From Monilinia fructicola (lineage: Eukaryota; Ascomycota; Leotiomycetes; Helotiales; Sclerotiniaceae): a stretch of 64,000 bases of DNA. The position numbers and the translations under genes are program-made. The notes under the pieces were generated by a model, which saw nothing but the letters and a program-made list of their open reading frames with translations, was not told where the DNA came from and searched no databases. This document shows positions 33,683 through 46,276 of the stretch, one piece after another. The DNA lies in NCBI GenBank assembly GCA_008692225.1, contig VICG01000003.1, positions 675,501-739,500 of the forward strand, read 5' to 3'. Every line of letters begins with the position of its first letter. Position 1 is the first letter of the stretch.

Positions 33683-35248
33683 TTGTAAGAACTTGCGCCC
33701 GGGGGTTGGGAAGGATATTGAATGGGATTGCGGAGTCGGATTACTTTTTGTCCGTGAGCTAAATGCGGGTGGTCGGGGATAAATAAGCTTGGAACCTTTC
33801 TTATGATGGAATGTGGAATGAAGATACAGTCGGATGTGTGTGTGGTGCGTGTGGTGTGTGTGGTGTGTCTTGAGTGTGGCGGTATGTGGGGGCAATGATT
33901 GGTGGAGTGGTGGGATCTGATATGAGTTGATTAGTTGCTAGTCGATGCTAGTCATTGCTTGGCAAGGCTGTCTTAGGTAAGCTGTTTCTTAAATTTTCAA
34001 GGAAGGTTATTTCCTGGATAGACGGTTGTGCTGTACTCTGTACGTTATATAGAGAGAGATGCTACCCGACTACTGTACTCCGTAGTTCCAAACTTGCTGA
34101 CTTATCAGTTCCTTGATGGCTAAATCTTTCTATGGGTCAAGGAAGGGGGGAGAGAAATGGATTAATCACATAAAAAGTTTATTCTTCTACTCCGTACTTG
34201 CCCACCAGGCCATACATAGTTAGCCACTTTATTAGTCTATATAGTCGATACGGAGTAGTCCATAGTACAGTACAGAGTATAGTCCATCCATGGATTCATT
34301 AGTTCATTAAGCCCTTAGGTTAGTCGTCTTACTAGTGTCTAGACTCTACTCCGTACAGTAGATCTTTCCTCGCTTACAAATTGGGTTGATGGAGATTTCC
34401 AGGTTGTATGTGATTAATCAATACGGTTGGGTTGCTGGTACATGTACCTAGACATAAGCTTCCAAGGTTACTTGTATTTTCTTCGAAAATGACAATAACC
34501 ATCATTCCCGAGGTCATTCATTCATTCATTCTATTCACTCGTTCACTCGTTCACTCAACATTGTATTCATTGAAGCCACCTGGGCAGTTGTATGCTTATT
34601 AGATTTATCATGATCTACATTATCTTCATTTGACATGTAAATAGACTTTCCTCATATCCTGTACCAATATTTATAATCAAAGCTACCCGTGGACCTAGGT
34701 AGTCTTTGAAACAGAACGACTTTCTTTTAGCTAAGCTTCATTAACGAAACCTTCAAAATCATCAGGCTGTTATTAGTAAACTACTCCGTATGTATATATT
34801 TAACTAATCCATCCATGGATACACTCACTGCTTTACCTACATGCTCATTATTCTGCTTCCTTAAATTTGCAGAAGACAAAATGAATCAAATTTTTTTCAT
34901 CATTCCAGGGTTTTCCATTGAACAGATCCATACTTCAAAAGCGGATTAGATTGATACCATAAATTTCCCAAAGAAACTGTCAGTACCTCCAAGGTTAATT
35001 CCATCAGAGTAAATATATTTTCTCTCTTCTGTTCCTGCCTTGTTGGCTTTGTCAATATCTGTAATGTACACCCAAATAAAAATAACAAGTATGATACTTA
35101 CTTATTATTGTTGCATTGAGCTTTCTTTTAAAACTAAAAATGTTATAAAGTCATGTCGTCATAGCGAAAAACACTAAAATATGCTTCCACAAATGTTGCC
35201 CCATACCTTCCCTTCCTCCACTTCCTGTTATCATTATACCACTGTAAA
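33683..35248. promoter_or_regulatory. Divergent intergenic region (1.6 kb) with a cluster of TACTCCGTA words
   Basis: Genes on both sides point away, so both promoters lie here. Five copies of the 9-mer TACTCCGTA (either strand) fall between 34076 and 34790, with other short repeats such as ATTC units at 34516-34531 and GTTCACTC units at 34541-34557. No coding frame of note was seen. Confidence 0.45.
34076..34790. repeat. Cluster of five TACTCCGTA/TACGGAGTA 9-mers
   Basis: Copies start at 34076, 34188, 34249 (reverse), 34347 and 34782. Single further copies occur at 14523 (reverse), 37417 and 47845. About 0.5 copies would be expected by chance in the whole window on both strands. Confidence 0.75.
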
Positions 35249-36800
35249 ATGGACATTAGCCCTCTTGGTATTGCCAAATCCGTTGTTTCCAATTTACCTC
35301 TTATCGTTAAAACAACCATTCTAGCATTGCTTTCTCGTTCTCCAAATGCTTCGGTTCAGGATGTTATCACTGAGGTCCTAGTCGTGACTGCACGACCTAT
35401 GCTTGGTACTCCAGCAGCCATTTTGAAATCCCAAGTACAATCTCAAATAGACTGGGGAGTATGGGGACAGATTTGGATTGCTAAATATACAATCCCAAAG
35501 CCACAAGATTATTGCCATGTCAACACTTGCACATATAATGCCAAAAAAGCTTTGCTGAGGGCAATAGAAGAGCTCGGAGGCGAACAAAATGCTTTTGATG
35601 TGCCAGAAGTAGGCGATGTACAGGGTGAGTGGATAGGGCATCGTAAGGGAGTGACGTCTTTTGCTCGTCGACCAGATATACCTGAGCATGAGCAGTACGA
35701 GATGATGATGAGAGAAGTGGCTCCGGAGAGTCCCACCATTCTTTATTTCCACGGCGGTGCCTTTTGGTAAGGAAACTATCTTGTTGAACGTCTCACAACT
35801 AAATTGAACATGTAGTCTCATGGACCCCGTTACTCATCGACCGACAACTTCTGCATTGGCTGAACGAACTCATGGCCGTTGCTTTTCGGTGCGCTACCGA
35901 TTAGCACCCCAAGATCCATTTCCATCAGCACTTTTGGACGCCTTTATTGCGTATCTTTCATTGATTTCGCCTCCCCCTAACGCTTTCCATTCACCAATTT
36001 CACCTGGGAAGATCATTCTCTCTGGAGACTCATCAGGGGCGGGATTAGCTACATCGCTTATGCTACTAATGGCAACTCTAAATCGCATAGGTATCCATCG
36101 TATTCGTTTTCATGGTGTCAGTGTGCCAATTAATGCAGATTATGTAGCTGGCCTGGCCATTACTTCTCCTTGGCTTGATGTTTCCCGATCTCTACCTTCT
36201 GTAACAAGGAATCTTCACTACGATGTAATAGCGCCACCTTCCTCGGACCACACCATGCCTTACCCCAATTTCCCTCATGACTCGGTCTGGCCAGCTCAAC
36301 TACCGCGCGTTGAGACCTATTGCGAATCATCAATGGTAATTCATCCTCTAGTTAGTCCACTTGCAGCCAGCAAAGAGAACTGGCGTGGTGTAGCACCAGT
36401 CTACATAAGCGTAGGCTGGGAGAGTATGCAGGATGAAGCCGAGGTCTTTGCGCGGAGAGTATATGAAGCCGGAGGGGCGGTTATATTTGATGGCTATGTA
36501 GGCATGCCGCATTGCTTTGCAATCATGCCGTGGAATGAAGCTGGGAGAAGTGCATTCGCAAATTGTGCAGCATTTTGCAATGACGCGGTTAAAGATAGAG
36601 TGACAAGAAGGGATTTCGGATCATGGACCAATAAAGATGGAAAGGTCGAGTTGGTTGAACTGAAGAAATTAGGAATGAGCAATGATGAAAGGAAAATGAA
36701 CCTTGACGACATCCTCGTAAATAAACTGCTAGAAAAGCAAAGAAGATGGCGGGTCAATCTGGAAAGGAAGTTGAGGAACTTCGAAAAGACCAGGGAATGA
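35249..36800 (+). CDS. Alpha/beta hydrolase, hormone-sensitive-lipase (HSL) type
   Basis: This is a predicted esterase or lipase of 500 residues. Exons are 35249-35766 and 35816-36800, with a 49-nt intron (GTAAGG...GTAG). The oxyanion motif HGGAF (168-172) is at the end of exon 1. It is followed by RYRLAPQDPFPSALLDA and the nucleophile elbow GDSSGAG (Ser245), both typical of the HSL family (alpha/beta hydrolase fold-3). The catalytic His is probably in GMPHCFAIMP, and the Asp in the preceding segment (GWESMQDEAEVFA). The extra N-terminal 150 residues contain a hydrophobic stretch but no clear cleaved signal. The C-terminus has a charged helical tail after the catalytic domain (NKLLEKQRRWRVNLERKLRN). 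The substrate is unknown: family members act on short-chain esters, steryl acetates or mycotoxin esters. Confidence 0.86.
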
Positions 36801-38332
36801 TAGGAGCTGGGTGACATTTTGGAACTCGAAAGATTATAACATCAATAAACCTTATAATACAAACCATTCCCATAGTCCGAAAAGGGTATGCGCGGTATAA
36901 ATTGCTGCTTATGCTCTTATATAATATCTCATTGCGCTGTAGGATAGAATGAGATTGTATGTAAGAATTTGCTTGTTAAACTTTTGGTCTGATTTGAAAA
37001 CTCGGATTTTCAACAGACTTTGATTGCATCGCACAAACAACGTGAGCGAATTGACGTTGTGAAAGGTCGGAAATGCACATGCATATGCACATGCACAGAT
37101 CTCGTGAAATACCTACTGTATGAGTAATAATATTCGAGTCAGATGTCTCAACGATCGAGTCCGTCCAGACACATGATGAGTCGAGTACAGTATCTTTGAT
37201 GATAGAGGAACACAAGTGTTGATGTTTTTCATCGTCCCATATTTCAAGCTTTACACTTGATCGCATTGTGCCTCGTGGTATATGTCTCAAGCACTGCAAC
37301 AGATCAGCTTCTGACACCCACAATTCTCCACTTCTAGAAGACATCTCGAACTACACTGCTTAGTAGTGTAGAAAGGATCGGAATAATATTACTGATGAAA
37401 ATTGTTCGCGGTACTGTACTCCGTAGAATAAAAAAATGCACGGGTAATGTTGTCCGTGTGGAACGGATGCAATGCACGGAATGCATAAATGGAGAAGATT
37501 TGAAGATGGTGGATGGGACCTGAAAGAAAAAACATTAAAAGGGGAGACAGGCGATAACCTGGAAACCCCACCTGCTGCTCGACTAGCTCTAGATCACATT
37601 CAGTATAGTTGATAGGAGATAAGTTACTCCGCCCCGAAAACTTCGAGGTGTGTGACGACTGGAAGAAAATGTCTCGAACTTCTCTTACAATAATCATATG
37701 AATGTTTGAATGTTTGAAGACTTTATAAGCCTTTCAATTGATCTACAAAGTCTTGGTGGGCCCTCATAGGGCAGGTGAGTCCTATATACGGCTATGTAAG
37801 GTTCCTGATCAGTTCATGTGTTTGCTATGAAAGATATTTACTAATGTTCACGTACCTCTAGACTACCTACGGACCATTTACCTACCACTATACTATCCTC
37901 AAATCTTGCCATCTGCGAATCTTATGGTATGAGATGCATATGCAAAGAACCTATGTTATGTGTCATTCGTTTAAATCCCTTTCATCTGGTTTCTATCATT
38001 CATTTCATCTTTAAGCTGCGAAGGGCATTGGAGCCTGATTATTGCCTCATTCTTTATAACCTCGAGTTCACAAGGGAAACGAATTTCATTATACGGCAGA
38101 GAGATCTTTGAATCCCCAGGATCTGGGAGATATCATTGGTGTGGTTGGCCCAAGTTCACCTTAAGTGAATGACCCCCTTCGACTAATCAATACCGTTGCC
38201 TTGCGGATACCCTCGAGGGTCTTAACTCACGCTACCAACATTGAACAATTGAACAGTTGATAATTTTTGTCTTTGATCTATCAACAACAAACTTCGTGCT
38301 GAATCAACAATTTCCTCCACGCTCTTTTCAAG
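36801..38332. other. Intergenic 1.5 kb upstream of the checkpoint kinase gene
   Basis: No convincing gene is seen. A TACTCCGTA word occurs at 37417-37425, and a short ATGCACATGCATATGCACATGC-type tract lies near 37074-37096. The kinase promoter must lie toward 38300. Confidence 0.45.
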
Positions 38333-41300
38333 ATGGAGGAAGAATTAACCCAGCCATGTAAAGACCCTTCTTTCATCCCTTCCACATATCCTCCTCCTCC
38401 TGCTACTCCATTATTTGTTTTCAGGTCAATTACTGACGATGCCGATTATGAAGCTACTCAACGCAACGAGGAAGCAAATCCTCTTGGCAATGGAAATTCT
38501 GGTTTGACTGATGAAGATGCTGCAGACATTGTTTGCATTCTTCATCCTGATTCCGAACCGGCGCGCGTTGCTTGCTCTGAAAATAACAAGTTGAACCCAA
38601 AGAATACAGTCAGCCTTAAGGGCGATAATTCCGACTTAACAGCACAAGGTCTGTTTCCATGTGACTTAGCAGTTCGACTGTCGGCCAACCTGAAAGACAT
38701 TCATCTGGGTTGGGTTTTTGGTCGAAGCCATGAACGCTGTGACTTTGTACTAAGAGGAGTTGAGAACAAGATCAGCAATCAACACTTTCGCATTTACCTT
38801 AATGAACATAACACCCTCATGCTGGAAGATATGTCTACCAACGGTGTGTCGCTTGATGGCACTATATTACGATATAAGAAGAAAGAAGAGGGTACGCCCT
38901 ATCGGCAAACAATTGAGAACGGAAGTCTCCTTGGTATCGTTATATCCTCTGTCATTCCTGATAATTTGCATTTTATTATCCGCATACCTCAACGAACTGA
39001 TGAAGCACAAGATGCTTTTGACAAAAACTATGTTCACTATATGCGTCGACTCCAGGAAGCTCAAATTCAGCGCGGCATTAAAGTTGCTGGAATTAGACAA
39101 CCAGTGAGTAGTTTGAGTGGCCTAGAGAAACCTTCAAATGCTAAACATCTGCAGCTTAATCTCTTCCCAAATGCTGTCAATCGAGGTGCAAGCTCTTCAT
39201 CGATGGTTAGAAAGCGACGAGAATGGAGAGGTGGTCCAAAATATAACAAGATTGACATAATTGGAAAGGGTGCTTTTGCCGTTGTTTATAGAATAACCGA
39301 CAAACGAACCGGAGTTCCATTCGCTGCCAAGGAGTTGGAGAAAAAGAAGTTTCTCAAGAACGGAGCTCAAAAGGTCGATACGGAGATGAGGATCATGAGC
39401 AAGATTCACCACGTAAGTCTGCTCTAGTTCGCGTATTATCCTACAAAAATGCTCACAGGTTTCAGGATCATGTAGTTCGCTTCATCGAATATGTTGACTG
39501 GGAAGAATATTTATATCTTATCATGGAGTTCGTGCCTGAAGGAGATCTCACAGGTCTCGTGACACAGTGTCGCTACCTTCCGGAACCTACAGTCAAAACC
39601 ATAACTCTTCAGCTACTGAGCGCCTTGAAGCATCTCCATGACTTGAATATTACCCATCGAGATATCAAGCCTGACAACATCCTTTGCCAGAGTCGCGACC
39701 CAATCCACGTTAAATTGACCGACTTCGGCCTTTCAAAGATGGTTGATACGGATGAGACATTTCTGCGCACTTTCTGTGGCACATTGTTATACTGCGCACC
39801 CGAAGTTTACAACGAATATCAACATTATGACCCTACAGGCCAGAGAACCCGTCGGCGCCATGATAGTGCGGTGTCACAGCAGAGATATGACCACGCTGTT
39901 GACATTTGGTCACTCGCTGGAGTGCTCTTTTATTCATTCTGTGGAACTCCCCCATTTCCTGTAGGAAATACCACACATTATGCGCAACTGCTCCAGAAAA
40001 TCATGACCACACCTTTAGATGTCAGACCTTTGCAACGAGTTGGGGTATCAGATTATGGAATTAGTTTTGTCGTAAAGATGCTTCACACTGATCCAGAACA
40101 CCGAGCTACTATCGAAGATTTAGAGCAAAGTCCTTGGTTGACTGGAAACAACTCGGACCCAGACGAAACAGAGGATGAAGATATCGAAGAGCTTCAGCTT
40201 CCCGCTTCTCAACTAAGTTTGTTGGACAGCCACGGTGGAGGAGACGAGGAAGTTGAAGGTGATGACTTTGATTTGGACTCCATTCACTTGAAACCTCGCG
40301 AAATTCCTAGTAGCTTCAGTACTAATGACTCCGCTGATGAAGGATCTTTGGAGCTCGCAAGTTCAATTCCGAGTAACTTTGGTGTAAATACTTCGGACGC
40401 TGGAAAACTTGAAGAACAGGAAAGTTTTCAGTTGATTCGAAATCCTGCAAATAATATTCGCCTATTTGGAGAAGTGGATTGTGACCCGTCTGCTTTAGGA
40501 AGTTCTGGGGCCGTACCATTAGACCGAGCGGATCTTCCAACTCCCATACAGTACATTGGAAACCAACACCCCCAACAACTTTCAAAAAGAAACGAAACTA
40601 CACCAGTCTCCAACTTCAAAGCCCGTCACGAAATTGTCAACGCTATCGCAAAGAAACCTTCTCCACCTACAACTCATTCACATTTTACAATACCCGCTTC
40701 GAGACATGTCGAAAACGGAGCTATCCACAATCCATCCAGCCTTTTAGGTACTGTGTCTCAGTTAGGTCATTTGCAGATGAATTCTCCTTCGATTTCGCCA
40801 ACTGAAGTCTCAACGCATCGACTCTTACCTCCATCGTATACTCATTCTATTGGTGCCAGTCTTCGAAGACCTCGGGAAGAAAGTATTAGTTGGTATCCTA
40901 ATGATCTGCCACCGCAAAAACGCCAGAAATCATCTCGAACAATTGATATGATGGTACCGCCAGAAACATTCTGGGATCCAAAGGATCCGTCAACTCATCA
41001 TCGAAATTATCCTCCTATGTCAACTACGGACTATCATCGTTTTGTCAAGCTTGCCGAGTCAAAAGGAGAAAAGTTCCAGCATGGTTGCAAAACATTTGAC
41101 CATGCGATGGTGAGCTTTAGGAGTTCTGTGGAGTTAAGTAATACATCTTTCCGAGCTCAATCTGAACCCTTGATCGAAGAAACACGAAACCATCCTAAGT
41201 TGGCGCGCGATGAACGAAGACTTAGTGATGACGCTTCTGTACAGCAAAGCATAGCTTCTAGAGACAGTTTTTCTATTGCCACCAACTCATTTCTACCTCA

Positions 41301-42058
41301 GCAAGCACAGAAGACTGGACCTTCTTCCACAGTCAAGACTGGTATCACAAACGAGAATGCGGCGGTAATCCCTACTATCGAGGCTGTGACGGACGGCACA
41401 TCAGCTTCAGGAGATGATTTTCAGGTTCCTAAGCGTGTACTTGCGAAATTCTCCGCAACTCCGGACTCTTATGTACCAACTATTGCTTTCAATGTTACAG
41501 AACCTTTCACATCCTGGGGTCGCGGATATGGCAATACTATTAGATACACGACCCGTGACGATGTTCGAGTAGGTGTTCCGCGATATGCATTCAAGCTTTT
41601 TTTATTCAAGAATGGTTTCTATCCATCCGATGGAAAGTATGAGGAAGAATGGAACAAGAACCACGGGGATGAAGAAGGCTTTAGGTTCTTGATCTCTACC
41701 AAATCTTCGGCGGGTCTTTCAATCAATGGTGTCAAACTTCCAAGCCACAACAGCAGTGAACCCTTGTCGGCATCAAAGTATTGGGGAGAAATTCGCAATG
41801 GTGACATCATCACTATTAGTGCTTCTAGCAAACTTTTATTGAAACTCAAGTTCGAATGTTTCTGGGGGTATGGGCAAATATAAACGCAAGGAATCCAAAT
41901 TCTTCCTTTACAAGGAACTTGATCATATTGCAACGGTTGATCAGGCATGTACCAGTCTTGAAAATGCGATCATCGGAGAACGTAGCAAGCAAGAAATCGA
42001 GCAGAAAAAATTGGCCAAAGAGATAAAGCGTCAAAGAACCGAATCTGTAGACATTTGA
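38333..42058 (+). CDS. RAD53: DNA-damage checkpoint kinase, Rad53/Cds1/Chk2 family, two FHA domains; apparent 3' frameshift
   Basis: The kinase relays DNA damage and replication stress signals in the nucleus. Exons are 38333-39412 and 39466 onward, with a 53-nt intron (GTAAGT...TTCAG). FHA1 spans about 125-205 (GWVFGRSHERCDF, NQHF, STNG). The kinase domain spans about 304-585: GKGAFAVVY, the ATP Lys K333, HRDIKPDN (D426), DFG (446-448) and the APE motif (471-473). The C-terminal FHA2 lies around 1040-1160 (GRGYGNTIRY, SSAGLSING, GDIITISAS). The frame as given stops at 41883, after 1165 residues. One base fewer in the G5 run at 41864-41868 would continue it through a basic tail (KYKRKESKFF) to a stop at 42056-42058. 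That extra base looks like an assembly error. Confidence 0.92.
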
Positions 42059-44354
42059 CCTCTAGATTCAGTTATTCGCATTTCGAACTCGCACCGATAC
42101 CTCCAACCTCGACGTTATACCTTTTTGACGCAATATTTTGTACTTTTACGAAAACAATACCCCTTTTCCTTTGTTGTACCATCACCTTTTATATGGAAAT
42201 ACCACACATGAGTTTTCTAGCTGCTTGGCTTAGCCTCTTTTGATATTTGCTTTGTCGGACGGTTTTGCTTCTTTGCTCGTTTGCACACGAGCTAATCTTT
42301 CTTTGGTATGATATCTAGAGGTGATGAGGAGATTTTTTTTAATGGGTGCTTTAGGGCAGATAATTTGCTATTGAATGAATAGATGGGTGGGTTGGTGGGT
42401 GGGTAGCAGGAAATGAATGAATGATATTATTGGCTACTATGGTTGGGTAGTATGGTTGGGCCAAAGAGATTTGAGTTGGATTGTAAGTTGCCAATATGAA
42501 TGAGGATAAATGTACCATGTGCGAACATATTATGGTAAACCAAAGGGTAGTTTTAGATTACTAACTCAAATATGAAATAAGTCAAAACTTCTTTGGAGAC
42601 AACAGATATGTGATATGATTTAGGCTGTGATAAATTGGAATTAAATGCTGGCTGAGAAGCTGATTAGGTATAATACTTACTATATGAGAATGAGAACTTT
42701 CAGAGAACAGCTAGTCCAATATCAACGTGTCAGCAAGACTTTCGTAGGCGACAGTATCGTCAACTAGAATGCTACTTGGGTAAAATGTCTAGTCGTCTCC
42801 TTTAACCCTGATCTGTGAAAACTTCAACCGTCGAATAGGCGCGTATCCTTGCACCGGCGCATCAAGGTTCCTATAATACCAGTCTCAGATACAATCTCCC
42901 CTTGAGTCTCTGGATATCTCTAGTACAAGACCTGCATATATCTACGTCTGCACCTGTATCTTCGACATCTGATTTTGTCGGCTTCATCTCCACCTCAGAC
43001 TTCAACACACGCACGCATGATACGGGCTGATCGATACAGGTCCCACACGTCACTCTCCTCCCATCCATTCTCCGAATCAGCCTTTCATCTCGACTCAACA
43101 ACGATATTCGGGTTTCGGTGCGCTATGGCCATAGAACTGGCATCGCGAGTTCATGGTGGTGGGTTTTTGGAATGTTTTCTGTCTTGTGGTGTTGTGCGAG
43201 CAGTAGTGAGTGTAGCATTGTTTCCCCCGTCCTCGAAGGGAGTTTGGAGAAAATTGGAAGATGCATTATGTATCCTCAGGTTGTATCTCAACGCTGGATT
43301 TATTCCTTTGAACGGGAAGTCTCGAAGCTGGTTTGCGAGGCAAGTTTGGGTTTTTGAGTGTGTGTGTGTGTGTGTGTTGGACCACTCGCTAGGAATAAGG
43401 AGTTTAAATTAAATCCCGATGGGCTGGCTCGGTTAGTATGGCACTATTTCAGTGGGCGAATAGGGGAAGAGGGGTACCTAGGTGTTGACTTATAGTATAA
43501 TCTTCCACTTGGGTCCTATCTCAATGTTCATACAAGTCGATATCTTATTAGATGATAAAGTAGAGCATTGTAGGTGCTGATGTGTGTATACATTATGGGA
43601 AGCTTACAGCAAACTCCCAACTCCCAACTTCCGAGTCCAAATCCAAATTTGAGCTTGTTAGAGCGCCAAGTTCGGACTCTTGAATTTAATGATTCACTCG
43701 CTCTCGAGCTTCTCATGCTATGCTAGCACTAATACCTCATCAATTCATCAATTCGTCAATTGTACTTTCCAAGGTTCCCTTTACTTTTCCCTCCTTTGTT
43801 CTCTCAACTCGAAATATATCTCCATACGCTAACCTGCCTACTACCATCTCACTACCCAATCTCCCCACATTCCTTCTTCCCTATCCCACGTTCCAAGCTC
43901 CAAGTCCCAAGTCCTCTCTTCATTCACCTTTGCCTTTTTGCCCCCGATCCCATCCATAAACCTCACATCAACATCCATCCAACATTCCACACGTCGTCAA
44001 CAGCAACCAACCCATCATCATCATCGTCCAGCATCCCTCCACCTACCAACTCTCCAGCCTTCCCACACGCCACCCCAAACCTGGAATGTACGCGAACAAA
44101 ACAAGATCCTTCCTGATCTCAACCCAAGAATGGAATGTATGTATTTCGAGATAGTAGATAGTAGATAGCAGATACCCCACCTAACCTATCCAGAATCTAC
44201 CACCTACCCAACCAAACTTTACCGAATTAGTCCTCACGGCCATGACCACGACCCCAACCGCGACCACGACCACAAGTACAAATAACAACAATTAACAAAA
44301 CATCCCCCCGAAACCGCACCCGAAACTGCACCCAACACCCTAAATATATAATTA

Positions 44355-44401
44355 TAGATAGATAGATATATTATAGATATATAGATAGATATATAGATAT
44401 A
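44355..44401. repeat. GATA/TATA simple-repeat tract
   Basis: Imperfect tagata and gatata units are in tandem over about 47 bases. Confidence 0.75.
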
Positions 44402-44836
44402 TCCCCTCGGGCCCGGCCTCCAACCCACCATTCCAATCCCCAAATCACAATCCCACCAATTGCAATTACAACCTCCCAATGCAATCACCACACTACAATA
44501 TAGTTCTACAGCACCAAGTAACCATCACCACAAAAGCTACCCACCCAACCCCCCCCCCGCCCACCACCAATCACCAATCACAAAAAACAACCAAAAAAGC
44601 CCGGAAAAGAAAAAGGGAAAAAAAAGGAAAAAAGAAAACGTAGATTGAACCCTGGATGCAGTAGGGCTATGCACACACAGGTACTGTACTGTACTAGTAG
44701 AGATTGAGATGCAGACGATCTCGGTTAGACAAGCCTTGTGATGAATCGGCCGTGCTGTGCTACTGCAGGTGTGCTGTGCTGTGCCATGCATCTGCAGACA
44801 CGAGCATGAATGAATGAATGAGTGAGTGAGCACGAC

Positions 44837-44917
44837 CATCTATCTATCTATCTATCTATCTATGGAATTAGTATGAATGAATGGATGAATGAATGGATGA
44901 ATGAATGAATGGATGAA
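44837..44917. repeat. TATC tract followed by GAATGAATGGAT tract
   Basis: About six copies of tatc (44837-44863) are followed by a run of gaatgaatggat-type units (about 44872-44917). Confidence 0.75.
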
Positions 44918-45512
44918 CATTAAGCATTGATTACGCCTAAGAACTCAAAAGCCAGAGCACAAACACGAGGGGTGTTCTGGTGAAACTCAAGTGCTGCTGC
45001 GACGGAATAGGTAAGCTTCCTCGCACAAGCTTGGCAGGAGGCTCAAGTTGTATCAATTTACCACGAATTGCAAGGTCACGAATCAATCCCATTGGTCAGA
45101 AAATTTGTGTCTATAAATCTTTTTTTCTCCATTGGTCTATCATTGAACGCACTTGATTCGAGACTACGGTCTTGAATCCAACTCACGTTGATTCCTTCAC
45201 CAATTCAACAACTACTCCTCTCTGCTTGAAATCATCATAACGCACAAGTGCAGCAGCAGAAACGCCCCTCGAAGTGTCGCCTTTCAAAAAGCAGTGCCAT
45301 ACATAATATAATGTAGAATCAAGAATCCTCATGCTCATACTCAGACCAAGCCTCCCTCCCACACCAAGCGTTCATCTGAAAAATTAATCCCCCAAGCCAT
45401 CATCGTCATGCATAAAATACATTATAGGAATTATAATAAAAACTTTCGACAGTCGAGTCAAAAGTTATTGGGTACGAAACGAAAGTAATTCATCCAGAAC
45501 TAAGAAAATATC

Positions 45513-46276
45513 TTAGTTGAGGGTCATGATAGCAGCGAATGCGAGGAAGACGAATGCGAGGGGAGAAGCAATCTCAGCGGCTGATGAGGTTGGAGCGGAG
45601 GTTGATGTGGAGGTGCCACTGGAGGAGGAGGAAGAGGAAGTCTTGGATGCGGAGCTGGTCAAAGAGCCTATTTTCTTATTAATTGTGATTCATCTTACAA
45701 AAAAATCATGGGAAACATACTGGTCTTGGAGGCAGAGCTGGAGGACTTAGCAGTGGAAGTGCTGTTGCTGCTGGCGGTGGATGAGGAAGAAGCAGATGAT
45801 GAAGTTGAAGATGAATTTCCTGAGGTGGTAGAAGTGGTGGAAGTGGTGGAAGTTGTGGAAGATGCAGATGCAGATGCAGATGCAGATGCGGAAGAACTGG
45901 TTCCTGAAGAGGAAGCGCTGGTGGATGAAGCGGTCACAGTTGAAGCGGAGGCAGTAGCACCTGAAACTTGGAATTGAACACTGTAATTTGGATCATTGGT
46001 AGAGTCGGTGATCTCAATGGCATAGAGACTGGAGTCAAGAGTGGCTGGTGGAGTCCAGCTGTAAGCTCCTCCGCTCAATCCACTTCCGATGACAGAGACG
46101 GTGGTGAGATCAGTCGATGGGCCATTCTTGAGAGTAAGAGTAACTGGACCTTCGGCATCTGACCAGGTAATGCTGAAAGGAGTACCCGCAGTAACTTCGA
46201 AAGATGGATTGGTCAATTTAACAGCGCTGGCGAGAGTTGCTGCAGCAGCGGTGAGGAAGATGGTGCTGAATTGCAT
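45513..46276 (-). CDS. GPI-anchored Ser/Thr-rich cell-surface protein, Kre9/Knh1-like N-terminal domain
   Basis: This is a predicted cell-wall or plasma-membrane protein of 236 residues. Exons are 45721-46276 and 45513-45667, with a 53-nt intron (GTATGT...ATAG). A signal peptide of about 18 residues (MQFSTIFLTAAAATLASA) precedes a compact domain (VKLTNPSFEVTAGTPFSITW, then GPVTLTLKNG, YSWTPPATLD). That domain matches the Kre9/Knh1-type Ser-Thr-rich GPI family. Residues from about 110 to 210 are a Ser/Ala/Thr tract with repeated SA and TTS units, likely heavily O-glycosylated. The protein ends in a hydrophobic GPI-signal tail (SPLAFVFLAFAAIMTLN) after small residues suited to the attachment site (TSSAAE). 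No catalytic residues are known for the family; a structural or beta-glucan-linked role in the wall is inferred. Confidence 0.88.

Larger units (their letters stand above)
42059..45512. other. Gene-poor 3.4 kb stretch rich in simple repeats
   Basis: Frames such as 42975-43412 (145 codons) and 43760-44116 (118 codons) are low complexity and overlap frames on the other strand. A GT microsatellite is at about 43358-43377. TAGA/TATA and TATC/GAATG tracts are listed separately. No RNA gene was recognised. Confidence 0.45.

Noticed and set aside
33683..33895. Upstream extension of the unknown gene that ends at 32588 (HHTHHTHHTH segment)
   Set aside because: The frame is open but has no ATG above 33682, and the His/Thr repeat reflects a GTGTGTG-type DNA repeat in the leader.
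44230..44290. Minus-strand run reading as GRG-type repeats, as in Sm-protein tails
   Set aside because: No Sm fold or other coding exon lies upstream on that strand; the run comes from a simple CCACGACC-type repeat.
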